From Candidatus Methanophagales archaeon ANME-1-THS (GTDB lineage: Archaea > Halobacteriota > Syntropharchaeia > Alkanophagales > Methanospirareceae), in contig RXIE01000163.1 in assembly GCA_004212135.1 (NCBI GenBank), positions 1 through 29,800 on the forward strand: DNA of 29,800 nt. The letters are read 5' to 3'. A model generated the notes under the pieces. It ran no database searches, was not told where the DNA came from, and saw nothing but the letters and a program-made list of their open reading frames with translations. The position numbers were made by a program, and so were the translations under genes. This document shows positions 14,851 through 23,081 of the stretch, piece by piece (position 1 is the first letter of the stretch; every line of letters starts with the position of its first letter).

Positions 14851-15615
14851 CTATTTTTTCTCCTCTTCACGCTTCGGTTTTGAACTGATAGCATAGGACA
14901 GGAAGTCCGGGAGAGCTCCAAGTGCTGCGGTAATCGTATTAACCGGTTCTTCAATCTCGAACAGCCGTGGCCTCTTGCACTTGCTCCATTCGTGTGGCGC
15001 TCGCATCTCGATGAATTTGTCGAGTTCGCCCAATTTCTCCATTCGCTCATAGATCTTAACCCAGGCGCAGTCCTTTTCAGGGTCTATTTCGCACTTATTG
15101 TCAACGCGCACTCCTCCACAGGGCCCGTTCATCAATCCCTTGCCGCAGGAGGTAAGCGGGCAGATACCAGCCGTCTTACCCAGTTCACACATGCCGCAGG
15201 ATAAACAGGTCTCCTTGAACTTGGTGGGTCCACCACCTACAAGGCCTATTGCATTATTCGCGGGATAGACCGGCTTCACAATACCCATTCCATCCTCGAT
15301 ATATTCGGTCGCTACTTGCACACCATCACCACAACTCATCACCAAAACAGCATCGCAATCTTCAAGCGCCTTTCGTTTCTTATTCAAGAACACTTCACTC
15401 TTTTCAACGTCACAGACTTGCATACTAAACGGCATAGGGATTTTGGTGACCGATTTCCCCGCGCTCACAAGTTTCGCTGCCATATCATCGATCGCTTTTC
15501 TGTCACCAGTATGATAGAACGTCGCACACCCGCCGCAGCCCACTATTACGATATTCTTTTTCCCGTCGAGGTAGCCCAGAATCTCCTCTATAGGCTTTTG
15601 CTCTTGCGCAATCAT
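14851..15615 (-). CDS. metV: MetV, zinc/iron-sulfur partner of MetF
   Basis: This 254-aa protein is the MTHFR-C-terminal-like subunit (MetV) that pairs with MetF in acetogens and many archaea. The N-terminal half (about 8-130) is a Rossmann-like domain with VGCGGC (25-30) and MSCGDGVQ (93-100). The C-terminal half holds a dense cysteine cluster, CLSCGMCELGKTAGICPLTS (137-156), then C157, C166, C175 and C183, suited to binding Fe-S clusters or zinc. The ATG follows a strong GGAGGT site (15621-15626). metF comes next on the same strand after 17 bp, so it is a two-gene operon. In acetogens MetV links MetF to hydrogenase or ferredoxin complexes; an analogous electron-transfer role here is inferred. 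Confidence 0.93.
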   Translation of the reverse strand: MIAQEQKPIEEILGYLDGKKNIVIVGCGGCATFYHTGDRKAIDDMAAKLVSAGKSVTKIPMPFSMQVCDVEKSEVFLNKKRKALEDCDAVLVMSCGDGVQVATEYIEDGMGIVKPVYPANNAIGLVGGGPTKFKETCLSCGMCELGKTAGICPLTSCGKGLMNGPCGGVRVDNKCEIDPEKDCAWVKIYERMEKLGELDKFIEMRAPHEWSKCKRPRLFEIEEPVNTITAALGALPDFLSYAISSKPKREEEKK

Positions 15616-16025
15616 TTTATACCTCCAAGTATATGTTGGGAGGTTGTTATAAAAACTTTTCTATTTTTTACCCGGTGCTCGTCTCTTCGTATTTTAAACT
15701 GCTGGAATGCCGTTCTCGTAGAGCAAGAATCAAGTAGAGAACCTCGGAGAGCGAAATTCTGGACTACCAGAGGTGCGAAGAGCATGAATACGCCGACCAT
15801 CTCGATTCTAAGATGATCCCGGTGCCTCAATATCCCTCGCGATGACACGTTACAACGAATCTAAAGACCGATGTGGCTTTTTACTCTTTTTGGGCAGTGC
15901 ACTGAGCAGGTGCAACAGGGCTGTCAGAACTACGGTTCGGAGCGAAGACCGTTTTCGGATTGCATCAATTTGGATGTTATTTAAATAGAAGACTTAACAA
16001 GGTAAGGTATAGTATATACTGAGGA
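15616..16025. other. Divergent intergenic region between metV and mptA
   Basis: About 410 bp. The left end holds the metV ribosome binding site and an AT-rich stretch (15645-15670) that may be its promoter. The right end has TTATTTAAATAG (about 15978-15989), a TATA candidate 40 bp before mptA. Short open frames in between (for example 15612-15848 minus) show no motif, ribosome binding site or conserved look. I see no RNA gene or long repeat. Confidence 0.4.
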
Positions 16026-17009
16026 ATGACGCCTAATCTGCCCGATGTGCAAGCATGCAGCCCGGACATAAAAATAAACCTGACGAGAGTGGGCGTGCAA
16101 AATGTGAAGAAGCTGGTGGAGGTAGCGAGAGAGGGTGGGAAGAGACCAGTCGTTCTCATATCCGATTTCCATATCTTTGTGGACCTCCCGGGTGATATCA
16201 AAGGAGCGAACATGTCGCGTAATCTTGAAGCGATTTACGAAGTGCTGGAAGAGGCGGTAGGTACGCCGACGTACGATGTCGAAGAATTGTGCAGCGAGGT
16301 CGCGAAGAGATTACTTCTCCGCCATGCCTATGCCACGACGGCTGAAGTGGGCATGAGAAGTGAGTATATGTTAAAGAGAAGAACCCCGGTGATGAGGATA
16401 TCATGTCAGGAGCCTGCAACGATCTTCGCGGAGGCGCGTGCCTATCAGACACCCTCGGCGGATCAGAGAAACGGAATGAGAATAAAGAAGGTAATTGGCG
16501 CGGAGATTGTGGGAATGACCACCTGTCCGTGCGCTCAGGAGCTCATGCGCGAGAAGGCACTGGAGGAATTGACGAAGATGGGGCTATCCAAAGAGAACGG
16601 CAACGCTTTTCTGGATAGCATACCGCTGGCGACCCATAATCAGCGGGGGAAGGGCATAATCTCCATCGAGGTCGAAGATGATGTCAAAGTCCCCCTGGAC
16701 AAGATAATCGGGATAATCGAGAATTCAATGAGCGCTAAAACCTACGAGATCTTAAAACGGCCTGATGAGGCAAAGATCGTGGAAATGGCGCATAAAAAGC
16801 CGATGTTCGTTGAAGATTGCGTCCGTGAGATGGCGAAGCGGGTGGTCGAAACGTTTAGAGACCTGCCTGACGACTCGATTGTGACGATAACCCAGATCAA
16901 CGAGGAGAGCATTCATCAACATGATGCGGTTGCGGAGCGGGTTGCTTCTCTCGGTGAACTGCGGAAGGAATTAGAAGAAGGGAATACGCTTAAAGCCGGG
17001 GTGGCCTAG
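16026..17009 (+). CDS. mptA: GTP cyclohydrolase MptA (type IB/IV, methanopterin synthesis)
   Basis: MptA converts GTP to 7,8-dihydroneopterin 2',3'-cyclic phosphate, the first step of methanopterin biosynthesis, using Fe(II). The 327-aa protein shows MTTCPCAQ (164-171), the THNQRGKG stretch (203-210) and ESIHQHDAVAER near residue 300, all typical of the MptA/FolE2 family, and its length is typical. The start ATG sits two bases after GAGGA. The final codons (Ala-Gly-Val-Ala) and the TAG stop lie inside the downstream tRNA-Met(CAT), overlapping its first 15 bases. Maturation of that tRNA from a joint transcript would remove the mptA stop codon. Confidence 0.95.
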   Translation: MTPNLPDVQACSPDIKINLTRVGVQNVKKLVEVAREGGKRPVVLISDFHIFVDLPGDIKGANMSRNLEAIYEVLEEAVGTPTYDVEELCSEVAKRLLLRHAYATTAEVGMRSEYMLKRRTPVMRISCQEPATIFAEARAYQTPSADQRNGMRIKKVIGAEIVGMTTCPCAQELMREKALEELTKMGLSKENGNAFLDSIPLATHNQRGKGIISIEVEDDVKVPLDKIIGIIENSMSAKTYEILKRPDEAKIVEMAHKKPMFVEDCVREMAKRVVETFRDLPDDSIVTITQINEESIHQHDAVAERVASLGELRKELEEGNTLKAGVA

Positions 17010-17068
17010 CTGGTTAGGGCGCGGCACTCATAATGCCGAAGTCACGGGTTCGAACCCCGTTCCCGGCA
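16995..17068 (+). tRNA. tRNA with CAT anticodon (Met, probably elongator)
   Basis: Complete cloverleaf: acceptor GCCGGGG/TCCCGGC, D stem GCCT/GGGC, G26, anticodon stem CGGCA/TGCCG with loop CTCATAA (anticodon CAT), variable AAGTC, T arm ACGGG-TTCGAAC-CCCGT, discriminator A, no CCA encoded. The anticodon stem lacks the three G-C pairs of initiators and the acceptor does not begin like archaeal initiator tRNA, so it is elongator tRNA-Met. An Ile tRNA read through agmatidine cannot be fully excluded. Its first 15 bases are the end of mptA, and no separate TATA box is obvious, suggesting co-transcription or a promoter within mptA. Confidence 0.95.
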
Positions 17069-17202
17069 TACTCTACCCATCACCATGCTCTGGTCAGCCG
17101 TTTTAAAACAAACAATCCTCACCACACGGGCAGAGAACGAACCGAATAGGATGGACGAAGGGAGAATGGAAACTCGTCGGCTACGAAACGAGAAATAGAT
17201 GA

Positions 17203-17234
17203 GTCAAGGTGACTCTGTCCTACTCCACCTTGAC
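17203..17234. terminator. 9-bp hairpin at the 3' end of the DUF2769 gene
   Basis: GTCAAGGTG (17203-17211) and CACCTTGAC (17226-17234) are perfectly complementary around a 14-nt loop. The right arm encodes the last residues of the minus-strand DUF2769 gene and the stop codon is in the loop. It probably ends or protects that mRNA. Confidence 0.4.
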
Positions 17235-17711
17235 CTTTTCCTTTGTCTTTTCCTCTTCAGCTTCGAGTTTCTTCTTATGCTCCTCCAGGAGCTCGATCTC
17301 CTTCTCGATCGCCTTCGTGATGGTTTTCAGGGTGCTTATCCGCGCGGTGATAATTGTAGACGCGAGTTTCGAGGGTTGGGGGATCGCAGCCCCAACCGAG
17401 GTAGCCCAATCGCCAGCAATGTCGCCGAGAACTTTGAGCGGGATAACTGCAGTCCCAATAAGTGCTTTGACCGCCTTACCAAAATCCTCGTCCCAGCCAG
17501 TACCAATAACGCAATAATAGCCGCCGAAGAGTTTATAGGCGCGCGAGACGGGGCATTGGGTGCAGATACACCCGCGTCGCTCCAGGTCACAATCGGTCTT
17601 CCCGCGAGCGCAGAAGAGCCCCTCCATACCGCTTTTCATGCACTCATTGTAACTCGGGCAGTCCATGCAGATGCACTTCTTCAGGTTCTCCTCAGTATCC
17701 GGTACCTTCAT
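17220..17711 (-). CDS. Cysteine-rich DUF2769-type protein with C-terminal coiled coil
   Basis: This 163-aa protein begins with two cysteine clusters: CICMDCPSYNEC (13-24), with C34 and C41 after it, then CICTQCPVSRAY (48-59) ending YYCVIG (C67). This matches the DUF2769 pattern found mainly in methanogen-related archaea; metal or Fe-S binding is likely but unproven. Residues 77-125 are small and hydrophobic, and the last 35 residues are a charged helix (EKEIELLEEHKKKLEAEEEK), probably a coiled coil. The ATG follows GGAG at nine bases. It is transcribed divergently from the M50-like protease. Function is unknown. Confidence 0.8.
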   Translation of the reverse strand: MKVPDTEENLKKCICMDCPSYNECMKSGMEGLFCARGKTDCDLERRGCICTQCPVSRAYKLFGGYYCVIGTGWDEDFGKAVKALIGTAVIPLKVLGDIAGDWATSVGAAIPQPSKLASTIITARISTLKTITKAIEKEIELLEEHKKKLEAEEEKTKEKVKVE

Positions 17712-17836
17712 CTTTTTTTCTCCTTTGTAATACCCTATAAATACTCCGCATGATAAAAAGCATCAAACTTGTTTTCGGTATACCGTTCACAGCAGCGTGA
17801 TAACCTTTAAAATCTCTCCGCACCAAGGTGTGCACG

Positions 17837-18610
17837 ATGGAATACGTCGCATTCATAACCTTTCTTATCTGGATGGGTATATTGATCCTCCTGAGTTTTC
17901 TCTGCAATACGCTGCTCGGACGAATCTCGACGAGAAGGAGCTACCTGTATTTTATATGGCTCGGAGTGCTTGTCCATGAGTACAGTCACGCCTTAGCGTG
18001 TGTGCTTACCCATACCAAAATCACGGAGATTAAATTCGACCGTGGGGGCGGATATGTGAAACATCAAAGATGTAACCCCTTAGTTAATGCGATCGTCTCA
18101 ATGGCCCCTTTATTCGGTTGTTCGCTCTTTTTACTCCTCTTAGCTTGGTTATTCGGGATACTACCGACCTATTGGCAGGTGAAGGGTGTGGTCTTTTATC
18201 CCGCGACTATCGATTTAAACGACACATCGTTTATTAACTCGTTTATTGCATTACTAAGCGCAACAAAAGAGACCTTCTGGGTAAATACGGTCGAGTTGTT
18301 CGGATGGACGACGCTCTTCTTTCTGGTATTCTTATATCTGGTCGGTTCGGTATCGGTCTGCATTGCACCAAGTGATGGTGATCTGAAACATGCAGCGTGG
18401 GGTTTACTGATCCTGATCGCGCTCGGCTTTCTCGTGCTATGGCTCAAGCCCCTAGGCTATATTCCCGGAGTTATTGGTTATTTCGGGACTCCGACACCAG
18501 TCCTTGACTTTAGCATCAAATGGCTTACGGTTGCGCTCGGAACCGGTTTAGTTGGCACACTTTTGATCTTACCGATTCTCGTCGCAATCGCACTCGTAAT
18601 GGGAAAGTGA
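17837..18610 (+). CDS. M50-like integral membrane metalloprotease
   Basis: This 257-aa membrane protein has about five or six hydrophobic segments. One carries LVHEYSHALA with the HExxH zinc site (H47, E48, H51) in a membrane helix, as in site-2 (M50) proteases. A possible third ligand is an Asp in APSDGDLKHA, near residue 180. There is no PDZ or CBS domain. A GTG at 17828 would add three residues, but the ATG at 17837 is better placed, six bases after AAGGTG, with a TATA-like CTTTAAAAT centred 25 bp upstream. The substrate is unknown. Regulated intramembrane proteolysis of an anchored regulator is the family role; the divergent DUF2769 gene is only a positional neighbour. Confidence 0.75.
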   Translation: MEYVAFITFLIWMGILILLSFLCNTLLGRISTRRSYLYFIWLGVLVHEYSHALACVLTHTKITEIKFDRGGGYVKHQRCNPLVNAIVSMAPLFGCSLFLLLLAWLFGILPTYWQVKGVVFYPATIDLNDTSFINSFIALLSATKETFWVNTVELFGWTTLFFLVFLYLVGSVSVCIAPSDGDLKHAAWGLLILIALGFLVLWLKPLGYIPGVIGYFGTPTPVLDFSIKWLTVALGTGLVGTLLILPILVAIALVMGK

Positions 18611-18658
18611 AGAAGAGACGATTGGGGAGTTAGCTCGATTAAAAAAGTGTCTGGTATA

Positions 18659-19801
18659 CTACAACTCTGTTGATAACGCCTTCACAAGCGTTTTTAGCTC
18701 ATCTATTCGGGCATTTGTCTTAACTGCGGTATCAGAGAACTGTGTTCTGCTCGCGGAAAAGCCATTCGAGTGCAACGCATCGATCAAGGACGAGAGAGGC
18801 GTAGGAGGAAGTTTCAAGCTCTTGCAGAGTGCATGGTGCTCGTAATAAAAAGGGATGTCCAGCTCGTGGATGCACGTGTGCACGATTTTCAGTGCTTCGT
18901 GCTTCTTACCCAGCTCTCTGTTTCCTAATTCCAGATGCACCTGTTCGCAAAACTCCTTCGCTTTGATTGGATGGAGATACAGCGGGCCCGCAACGCGCAA
19001 TTTCTGACCACAGAGCGCACAGGTATTTGGTACGTTCAGATTCAGCATATCCGCGCATGGGAAGGTGAATCGATGGCCGCAGAAGAAGCAATGCGCGATG
19101 AACCCCAGCCGTTCGATGCACTCATCAGCTTTTCGCGCGCCTTTCTCCACACGGACGATAAGCCGGACGAAATGTGCCGAGGCATACGAGAGCAGCGGCT
19201 GGATCGCCTTGTCATATCTGGCCAGCTCACGTGTAACAGCACCCAGAAGGATGCGGGTTGCCATCTCCGCATGGTATTCGGTGTTCAGCGGTCGTGCACT
19301 GTAGTTCCGCATGCCGCCGGTATGCGCGCCGCATAAGGGCGCGGTATCCGTCGCCGTAATTAACAACAGCTTCTTAACCGATTGAGCAGCAGCATCAAGG
19401 AATGGAACCGGCGATCCAAACGGGTCGATATCGACCAGATCGTAGTTGGTTTGCAGGAGAAGCACGTTTGCATTCTCTTTATATGCTGTTGCGCGTTCTT
19501 CCACCGCGTTTAACGCGATATTTCGTTTTATCAGTTCATATGCGGGCGTGCTGCGGTCATTGATGGTTACGTGGAGGCCGACTTCGTTCGCTACCCGCAC
19601 ACCTCGTACGCCAGTGCCCGCGAGGGCATCTATATAGGTCAATTGGGCAGGGTTAGGATGAGATGAGCTGAAGGCGGCAATGCTCGCAATGTCAATATCA
19701 CGGCACAGTTCCATCACGGGGTTATAAAAGATCGACTTCGTGGGGTGCTCTGGTACGATTATTCGTGTAGTTCCCTCATGAATCTCCGTCTCCGAAAACA
19801 T
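18659..19801 (-). CDS. trm1: tRNA (guanine26-N2)-dimethyltransferase Trm1
   Basis: Trm1 uses S-adenosylmethionine to make m2G/m2,2G at position 26 of tRNA. The 380-aa protein has the methyltransferase core DALAGTGVRGVR (58-69), the Trm1 signature DIDPFGSPVPF (124-134), and a C-terminal zinc-finger-like CFFCGH (238-243) paired with CALCGQ (261-266). Length is normal for archaeal Trm1. The start ATG lies about 32 bp after a TATA box (CTTATATAAC, around 19828-19838, minus strand), so the leader is short. Both tRNAs in this window carry G26 and are plausible substrates. Confidence 0.95.
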   Translation of the reverse strand: MFSETEIHEGTTRIIVPEHPTKSIFYNPVMELCRDIDIASIAAFSSSHPNPAQLTYIDALAGTGVRGVRVANEVGLHVTINDRSTPAYELIKRNIALNAVEERATAYKENANVLLLQTNYDLVDIDPFGSPVPFLDAAAQSVKKLLLITATDTAPLCGAHTGGMRNYSARPLNTEYHAEMATRILLGAVTRELARYDKAIQPLLSYASAHFVRLIVRVEKGARKADECIERLGFIAHCFFCGHRFTFPCADMLNLNVPNTCALCGQKLRVAGPLYLHPIKAKEFCEQVHLELGNRELGKKHEALKIVHTCIHELDIPFYYEHHALCKSLKLPPTPLSSLIDALHSNGFSASRTQFSDTAVKTNARIDELKTLVKALSTEL

Positions 19802-20010
19802 CTTTTACTGCCTAATAGGAAAAGTTGGTTATATAAGTTCAGTTAATGGTAATCATAGAGGCTACATCAAGGTCAAAATATGCGATTGAGATTTTTTACA
19901 GATTTCCCTGACTTATTGCCCCGCTTATTTTTATATCTTTACACATAAGCAAAAAAATCGGAAAAACTTTTATCACACATGTTAATAATACAAAAATAAA
20001 TGTTAGCCAC
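19802..20010. other. AT-rich intergenic region
   Basis: About 210 bp with the trm1 promoter at the left end. The right half is very AT-rich (TTTTTATATC, ACTTTTATCACAC) and contains TATA candidates for the 201-aa gene. No hairpin, RNA gene or repeat is visible. Confidence 0.4.
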
Positions 20011-20616
20011 ATGGAGAACATGATCAGAGCAGGAAACAAGAACGAAATCCACTGTCAATCTGGGAAATGGGTTATTATTGATATCGGCTTTGCAAATAAC
20101 GCTTCGAGTTGCGGTTTGTTAATTGATGACCAAGCACCTGTTGAAGTCAAATTTTATGACGCCACGAGTATGATTTGTAAGTACATCTCAAAGCAATCGC
20201 AGCCAATAAACCTGATAATTGAGGCCCCACTGTCCGTAGCCTTTGATAAAGATGGCAATCCAAAGGGTAGGTCCATTGAGAAGCATAACGGAAAAATTCG
20301 CTATTGGTACTTGTGCCCGGGTTGCACCACCATGGTCGCAGCCTTGTATCTCATTCGTTTCATCGTTCAATCAAAGCCTGAAAGCGAGGTTAGGTTGTTC
20401 GAGGGTTTTGTTTCATTCAAAGATTCAACTAAGAAGTCTAATCATTCAAAAGACGTCATTATGTTAAGGGAAGTGGTAGAAAATCCTCTGATGTTTTCTG
20501 ACTCCATTATTTCTCCTGCGGGACTCAAAATGGATGAATCAGATATACTTCAAAGCGCGTTTCTCGTTGCGGGAATCGACGCAGGAGTTCCACCAGTTAT
20601 AATGATATACGCCTAA
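20011..20616 (+). CDS. Hypothetical protein with RNase H-fold-like pattern
   Basis: I do not recognise this 201-aa protein with certainty. It has acidic residues placed as in RNase H/RuvC-like folds and in DUF429-type proteins: VIIDIGFANNASSCGLLI (21-38, D24) as strand one and turn, INLIIEAPLS (66-75, E71) as the second acidic strand, and ESDILQSAFLVAGID (176-190, D178 and D190) as the final helix. LCPGC (101-105) may be structural. This is pattern-based inference. The gene is clearly more AT-rich than its neighbours: 19 of 60 bases at 20401-20460 are G or C. It has no operon partner, and a decayed bax1 fragment lies directly downstream. Recent transfer is plausible. It could be a nuclease or an inactive relative. 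Confidence 0.6.
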   Translation: MENMIRAGNKNEIHCQSGKWVIIDIGFANNASSCGLLIDDQAPVEVKFYDATSMICKYISKQSQPINLIIEAPLSVAFDKDGNPKGRSIEKHNGKIRYWYLCPGCTTMVAALYLIRFIVQSKPESEVRLFEGFVSFKDSTKKSNHSKDVIMLREVVENPLMFSDSIISPAGLKMDESDILQSAFLVAGIDAGVPPVIMIYA

Positions 20617-20667
20617 ATACCGCGGCTGAAGAGCCCGTTGGAATTTAGTGGGGCTAAAATACAACAC

Positions 20668-20909
20668 TTATAGAAGCGCAATGGTTGCCGCACTTGGATC
20701 CAGCCCCTTCCACTTTACGTTGAATCCAAGGTGCGCCAGCACCTCGTCTGCATTCGGTAACTCTGCTTTGACGACGATTTCTCGTGCTTCTTCGTACTGC
20801 TCCAAACCGCTACGTTCGCCTTGACTGTCTTGAGCGGCAGCTTGTCGCTAGCTCCATTTATTCCAATATCTTCACCCATACGCAGGGAAAAAAAACGATC
20901 TTTATTCAA
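20668..20909 (-). pseudogene. C-terminal remnant of a second bax1 (DUF790) gene
   Basis: Read on the minus strand, 20671-20805 encodes a 44-residue piece containing LPNADEVLAHLGFNVKWKGL, closely matching the last residues of the intact Bax1 at 21453-23081 (LPNADEVLAYFGYKVKWKGL). It ends at the same place with a stop. Just upstream the match continues weakly in another frame (KLPLKTVKANVAV against EQLSTIKKKLMAV). The frames are best joined by removing an extra TT near 20806-20810. The rest of the gene is missing, and a stop lies upstream in the matching frame. It is separated from the intact copy only by the GNAT gene on the other strand. It could come from a tandem duplication or a replaced allele. 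Confidence 0.8.
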
Positions 20910-20943
20910 TGTACATCAATTATAGAAGTAACTGCTGGGGGAT

Positions 20944-21420
20944 ATGAAGGGACTGAAAATAGTAGAGTTTGACGCGGCGTACGCGGATCATTTCAAGCGA
21001 CTGAACCTGGTCTGGCTTGAACGGTATTTCCAGGTGGAGCCACTAGACCGTGCAGTTTTGAGCAACCCGGAAGAGGCGATTATCAAACCGGGTGGCATGG
21101 TCTTCTTTGCACTCCTGGATGGTACGGTAGTGGGAACCTGCGCACTTATCAAGCATGATGATGGCCTCTTCGAGCTCTCAAAGATGGCCGTTGCGGACAC
21201 ACATCAAGGGCAGGGCATCGGCACGCATCTCCTCAGGCATGCCATCGAGTGGACGCGATCGCAATCGATAAAGACACTTTTCGTGGAGACCAATACGGTA
21301 CTGGAAAGAGCCGTGCGGCTCTATCAACGGGTCGGATTCCGAACAATTGCAGTCGATAGCTCAAACGCACACTATCGCAGAACCAATCTCAAACTGGAAC
21401 TCAACCTCCAGGACCAATAA
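20944..21420 (+). CDS. GNAT-family N-acetyltransferase
   Basis: This 158-aa single-domain acetyltransferase shows the acetyl-CoA loop QGQGIGTHLLRHAI (88-101), preceded by the strand ELSKMAV (77-83) and followed by LFVETNTVLERAVRLYQRVG, the typical motif B with the Tyr in LYQRVGF. The acceptor could be a small amine or a protein N-terminus or lysine; sequence does not tell. ATG 20944 follows GGGGG closely. It is the only plus-strand gene between the bax1 remnant and intact bax1, so it may have entered with the rearrangement that created the remnant. Confidence 0.88.
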   Translation: MKGLKIVEFDAAYADHFKRLNLVWLERYFQVEPLDRAVLSNPEEAIIKPGGMVFFALLDGTVVGTCALIKHDDGLFELSKMAVADTHQGQGIGTHLLRHAIEWTRSQSIKTLFVETNTVLERAVRLYQRVGFRTIAVDSSNAHYRRTNLKLELNLQDQ

Positions 21421-21452
21421 TCCACACAATAGCCTAGAATAGGGTCCTTCGC

Positions 21453-23081
21453 TTATTGCAGCGCAATAGTTGCATCGTTTGGATCTAACCCCTTCCACTT
21501 TACTTTGTATCCGAAATACGCCAGCACCTCGTCCGCATTAGGTAACCCCGCCCCCTCGATGATTTCACGCGCCTCCACATACCTCTCCACAGCCATTAAT
21601 TTCTTTTTTATTGTGCTGAGCTGCTCTTTTTTGACTACAACATCCTTGAACACCACATACTCCGGATTTTTCAAGGAGGCACGCACGGCCTCCTGACTCA
21701 GCCCGTATTTTTCAGTGAGCTTTTTTAGCGGTATAATATCCCCTTCGAGCACAATCTTCATTTTTTTAAACTGTTCAACCTGTTTCTTCACCGCTTCTTG
21801 TTCAATGTTCGCCAGGTATCGAACCACCTCACCTATCGGCACCTTCTTTGTATAAAGGATTAAAGGCTGATCGAGCCCAAATCCGAACGATTCAGCATTG
21901 AAACAGGCGAGATTCTGATCGATCGCTACCAATATGGTAATCGGTAACGCTCGGAGTTTTCGGAGCTTCTTTTTTAGATACTCATCCGTCCAGAACCCGA
22001 CGATCTCAAAATACGTTTCCAGTTCCAGCTCTTTATGCTGGAACTTGAAATCCGGGATGAAGATGCCGCTGCGCGTGAAGAGCACGTCCGGCTCTCTGAT
22101 AAGCTCCCAGTTCTTCGCCACCGACAGAGATACAAACTCGTTATAAAATTTCTGTTCAATGCTGCTGTCAAAATCCGGTACCGCTTCCCGCATCGGCTCT
22201 TCACCTGCCAGGAGGTCTTTATCATGACTGTCCATAACGAAATGATAGATCCGCGGCATATCTTCCCGGCGAATCACGATCTCGGCGTCCAATGTCCACG
22301 ACTCGCTCCTGACGATGGCGGGTAAAAGTTTTGCGAGCGCCGTGCCGTACCGTTCACTCAGTTTCAACAGGGACGACGCACCTTCAACCCGTACCTTATT
22401 CCCTTCCTCCTGAAGATACATCAGCCCGAAATACTTGATCGCTCTGAAAATCTCGGGCGCCCTGGACGTAACGGCAATGGTCATACCGCTAGACTTAAAC
22501 AAGAGCGTTTGCGCGAGCGTGAGGTTATACCATTTCACGAGTGCTTCCGGAGTTAAGGGTTCAAAATCAGCTAATAGTATCTCTGACTCCAGATCTGCCC
22601 ATAATGACTGCTCCAAATCCTCAACTGAAACATTGAGGTTTTGTGCAACCGTTTCGATGACCTTTGATCGTTCGGTCTGCGTGGTGACGCTTCGGCTGCT
22701 TGCTACGTCGAACACCGCCCTCCGCGCCAGGATTGGTTCGACGAGATACTTCGAAGTGAACGAGCAGCGGCGCTCCAGCAACGTTCTCAAGCCTCGAATA
22801 CGTTTGAAGTTCAAGCCCGCTTCAAATTCCGCTATGATCTCCTCGAGTTCGCTCTTCTTCCTGCCGGTAAAATCTTTGTAAACATTGATAAGCTCCTCGG
22901 CCAGTTCCAGGTGCTCGTGATCAAGTGGCAGGAAATCTGGATAGATTTTATCCTTCTTGATCCTCGTCATGAGCAGTTCACTCGGAAGCATCGTTTTGTA
23001 TAAATTAAGATCGTTCTCATTGCTAAAATAACGTAGAGCGGGGTTATAAAAATCGTGCTTTGGCGTATCGATCAGGCTCAA
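21453..23081 (-). CDS. bax1: Bax1 (DUF790) nuclease, partner of XPB
   Basis: Bax1 is the archaeal structure-specific endonuclease that binds and stimulates XPB in a nucleotide-excision-like pathway. This 542-aa protein has the DUF790 layout: an N-terminal domain (to about 290), a PD-(D/E)xK-type nuclease core with FIPDFKF (341-347, D344) and YFEIVGFWTDEYLKKKL (357-373, E359, lysines 370-372), then a helical C-terminal tail. The open frame begins at TTG (23079-23081) and cannot extend further because of a stop three codons upstream beyond TGG-TCA-CCA. The start is therefore TTG, or an internal codon. In most archaea bax1 directly follows xpb; here xpb is on the same strand but about 1.8 kb away, with a broken oxidoreductase gene between. 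Confidence 0.9.
   Translation of the reverse strand: MSLIDTPKHDFYNPALRYFSNENDLNLYKTMLPSELLMTRIKKDKIYPDFLPLDHEHLELAEELINVYKDFTGRKKSELEEIIAEFEAGLNFKRIRGLRTLLERRCSFTSKYLVEPILARRAVFDVASSRSVTTQTERSKVIETVAQNLNVSVEDLEQSLWADLESEILLADFEPLTPEALVKWYNLTLAQTLLFKSSGMTIAVTSRAPEIFRAIKYFGLMYLQEEGNKVRVEGASSLLKLSERYGTALAKLLPAIVRSESWTLDAEIVIRREDMPRIYHFVMDSHDKDLLAGEEPMREAVPDFDSSIEQKFYNEFVSLSVAKNWELIREPDVLFTRSGIFIPDFKFQHKELELETYFEIVGFWTDEYLKKKLRKLRALPITILVAIDQNLACFNAESFGFGLDQPLILYTKKVPIGEVVRYLANIEQEAVKKQVEQFKKMKIVLEGDIIPLKKLTEKYGLSQEAVRASLKNPEYVVFKDVVVKKEQLSTIKKKLMAVERYVEAREIIEGAGLPNADEVLAYFGYKVKWKGLDPNDATIALQ

Noticed and set aside
15612..15848. 78-codon minus-strand frame upstream of metV
   Set aside because: No motif or ribosome binding site; it overlaps the metV leader and the end of the frame is in the metV start region.
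17007..17009. mptA TAG as a pyrrolysine codon with read-through into the tRNA
   Set aside because: MptA is already full length at this point and read-through would add tRNA-encoded residues; an ordinary stop is simpler.
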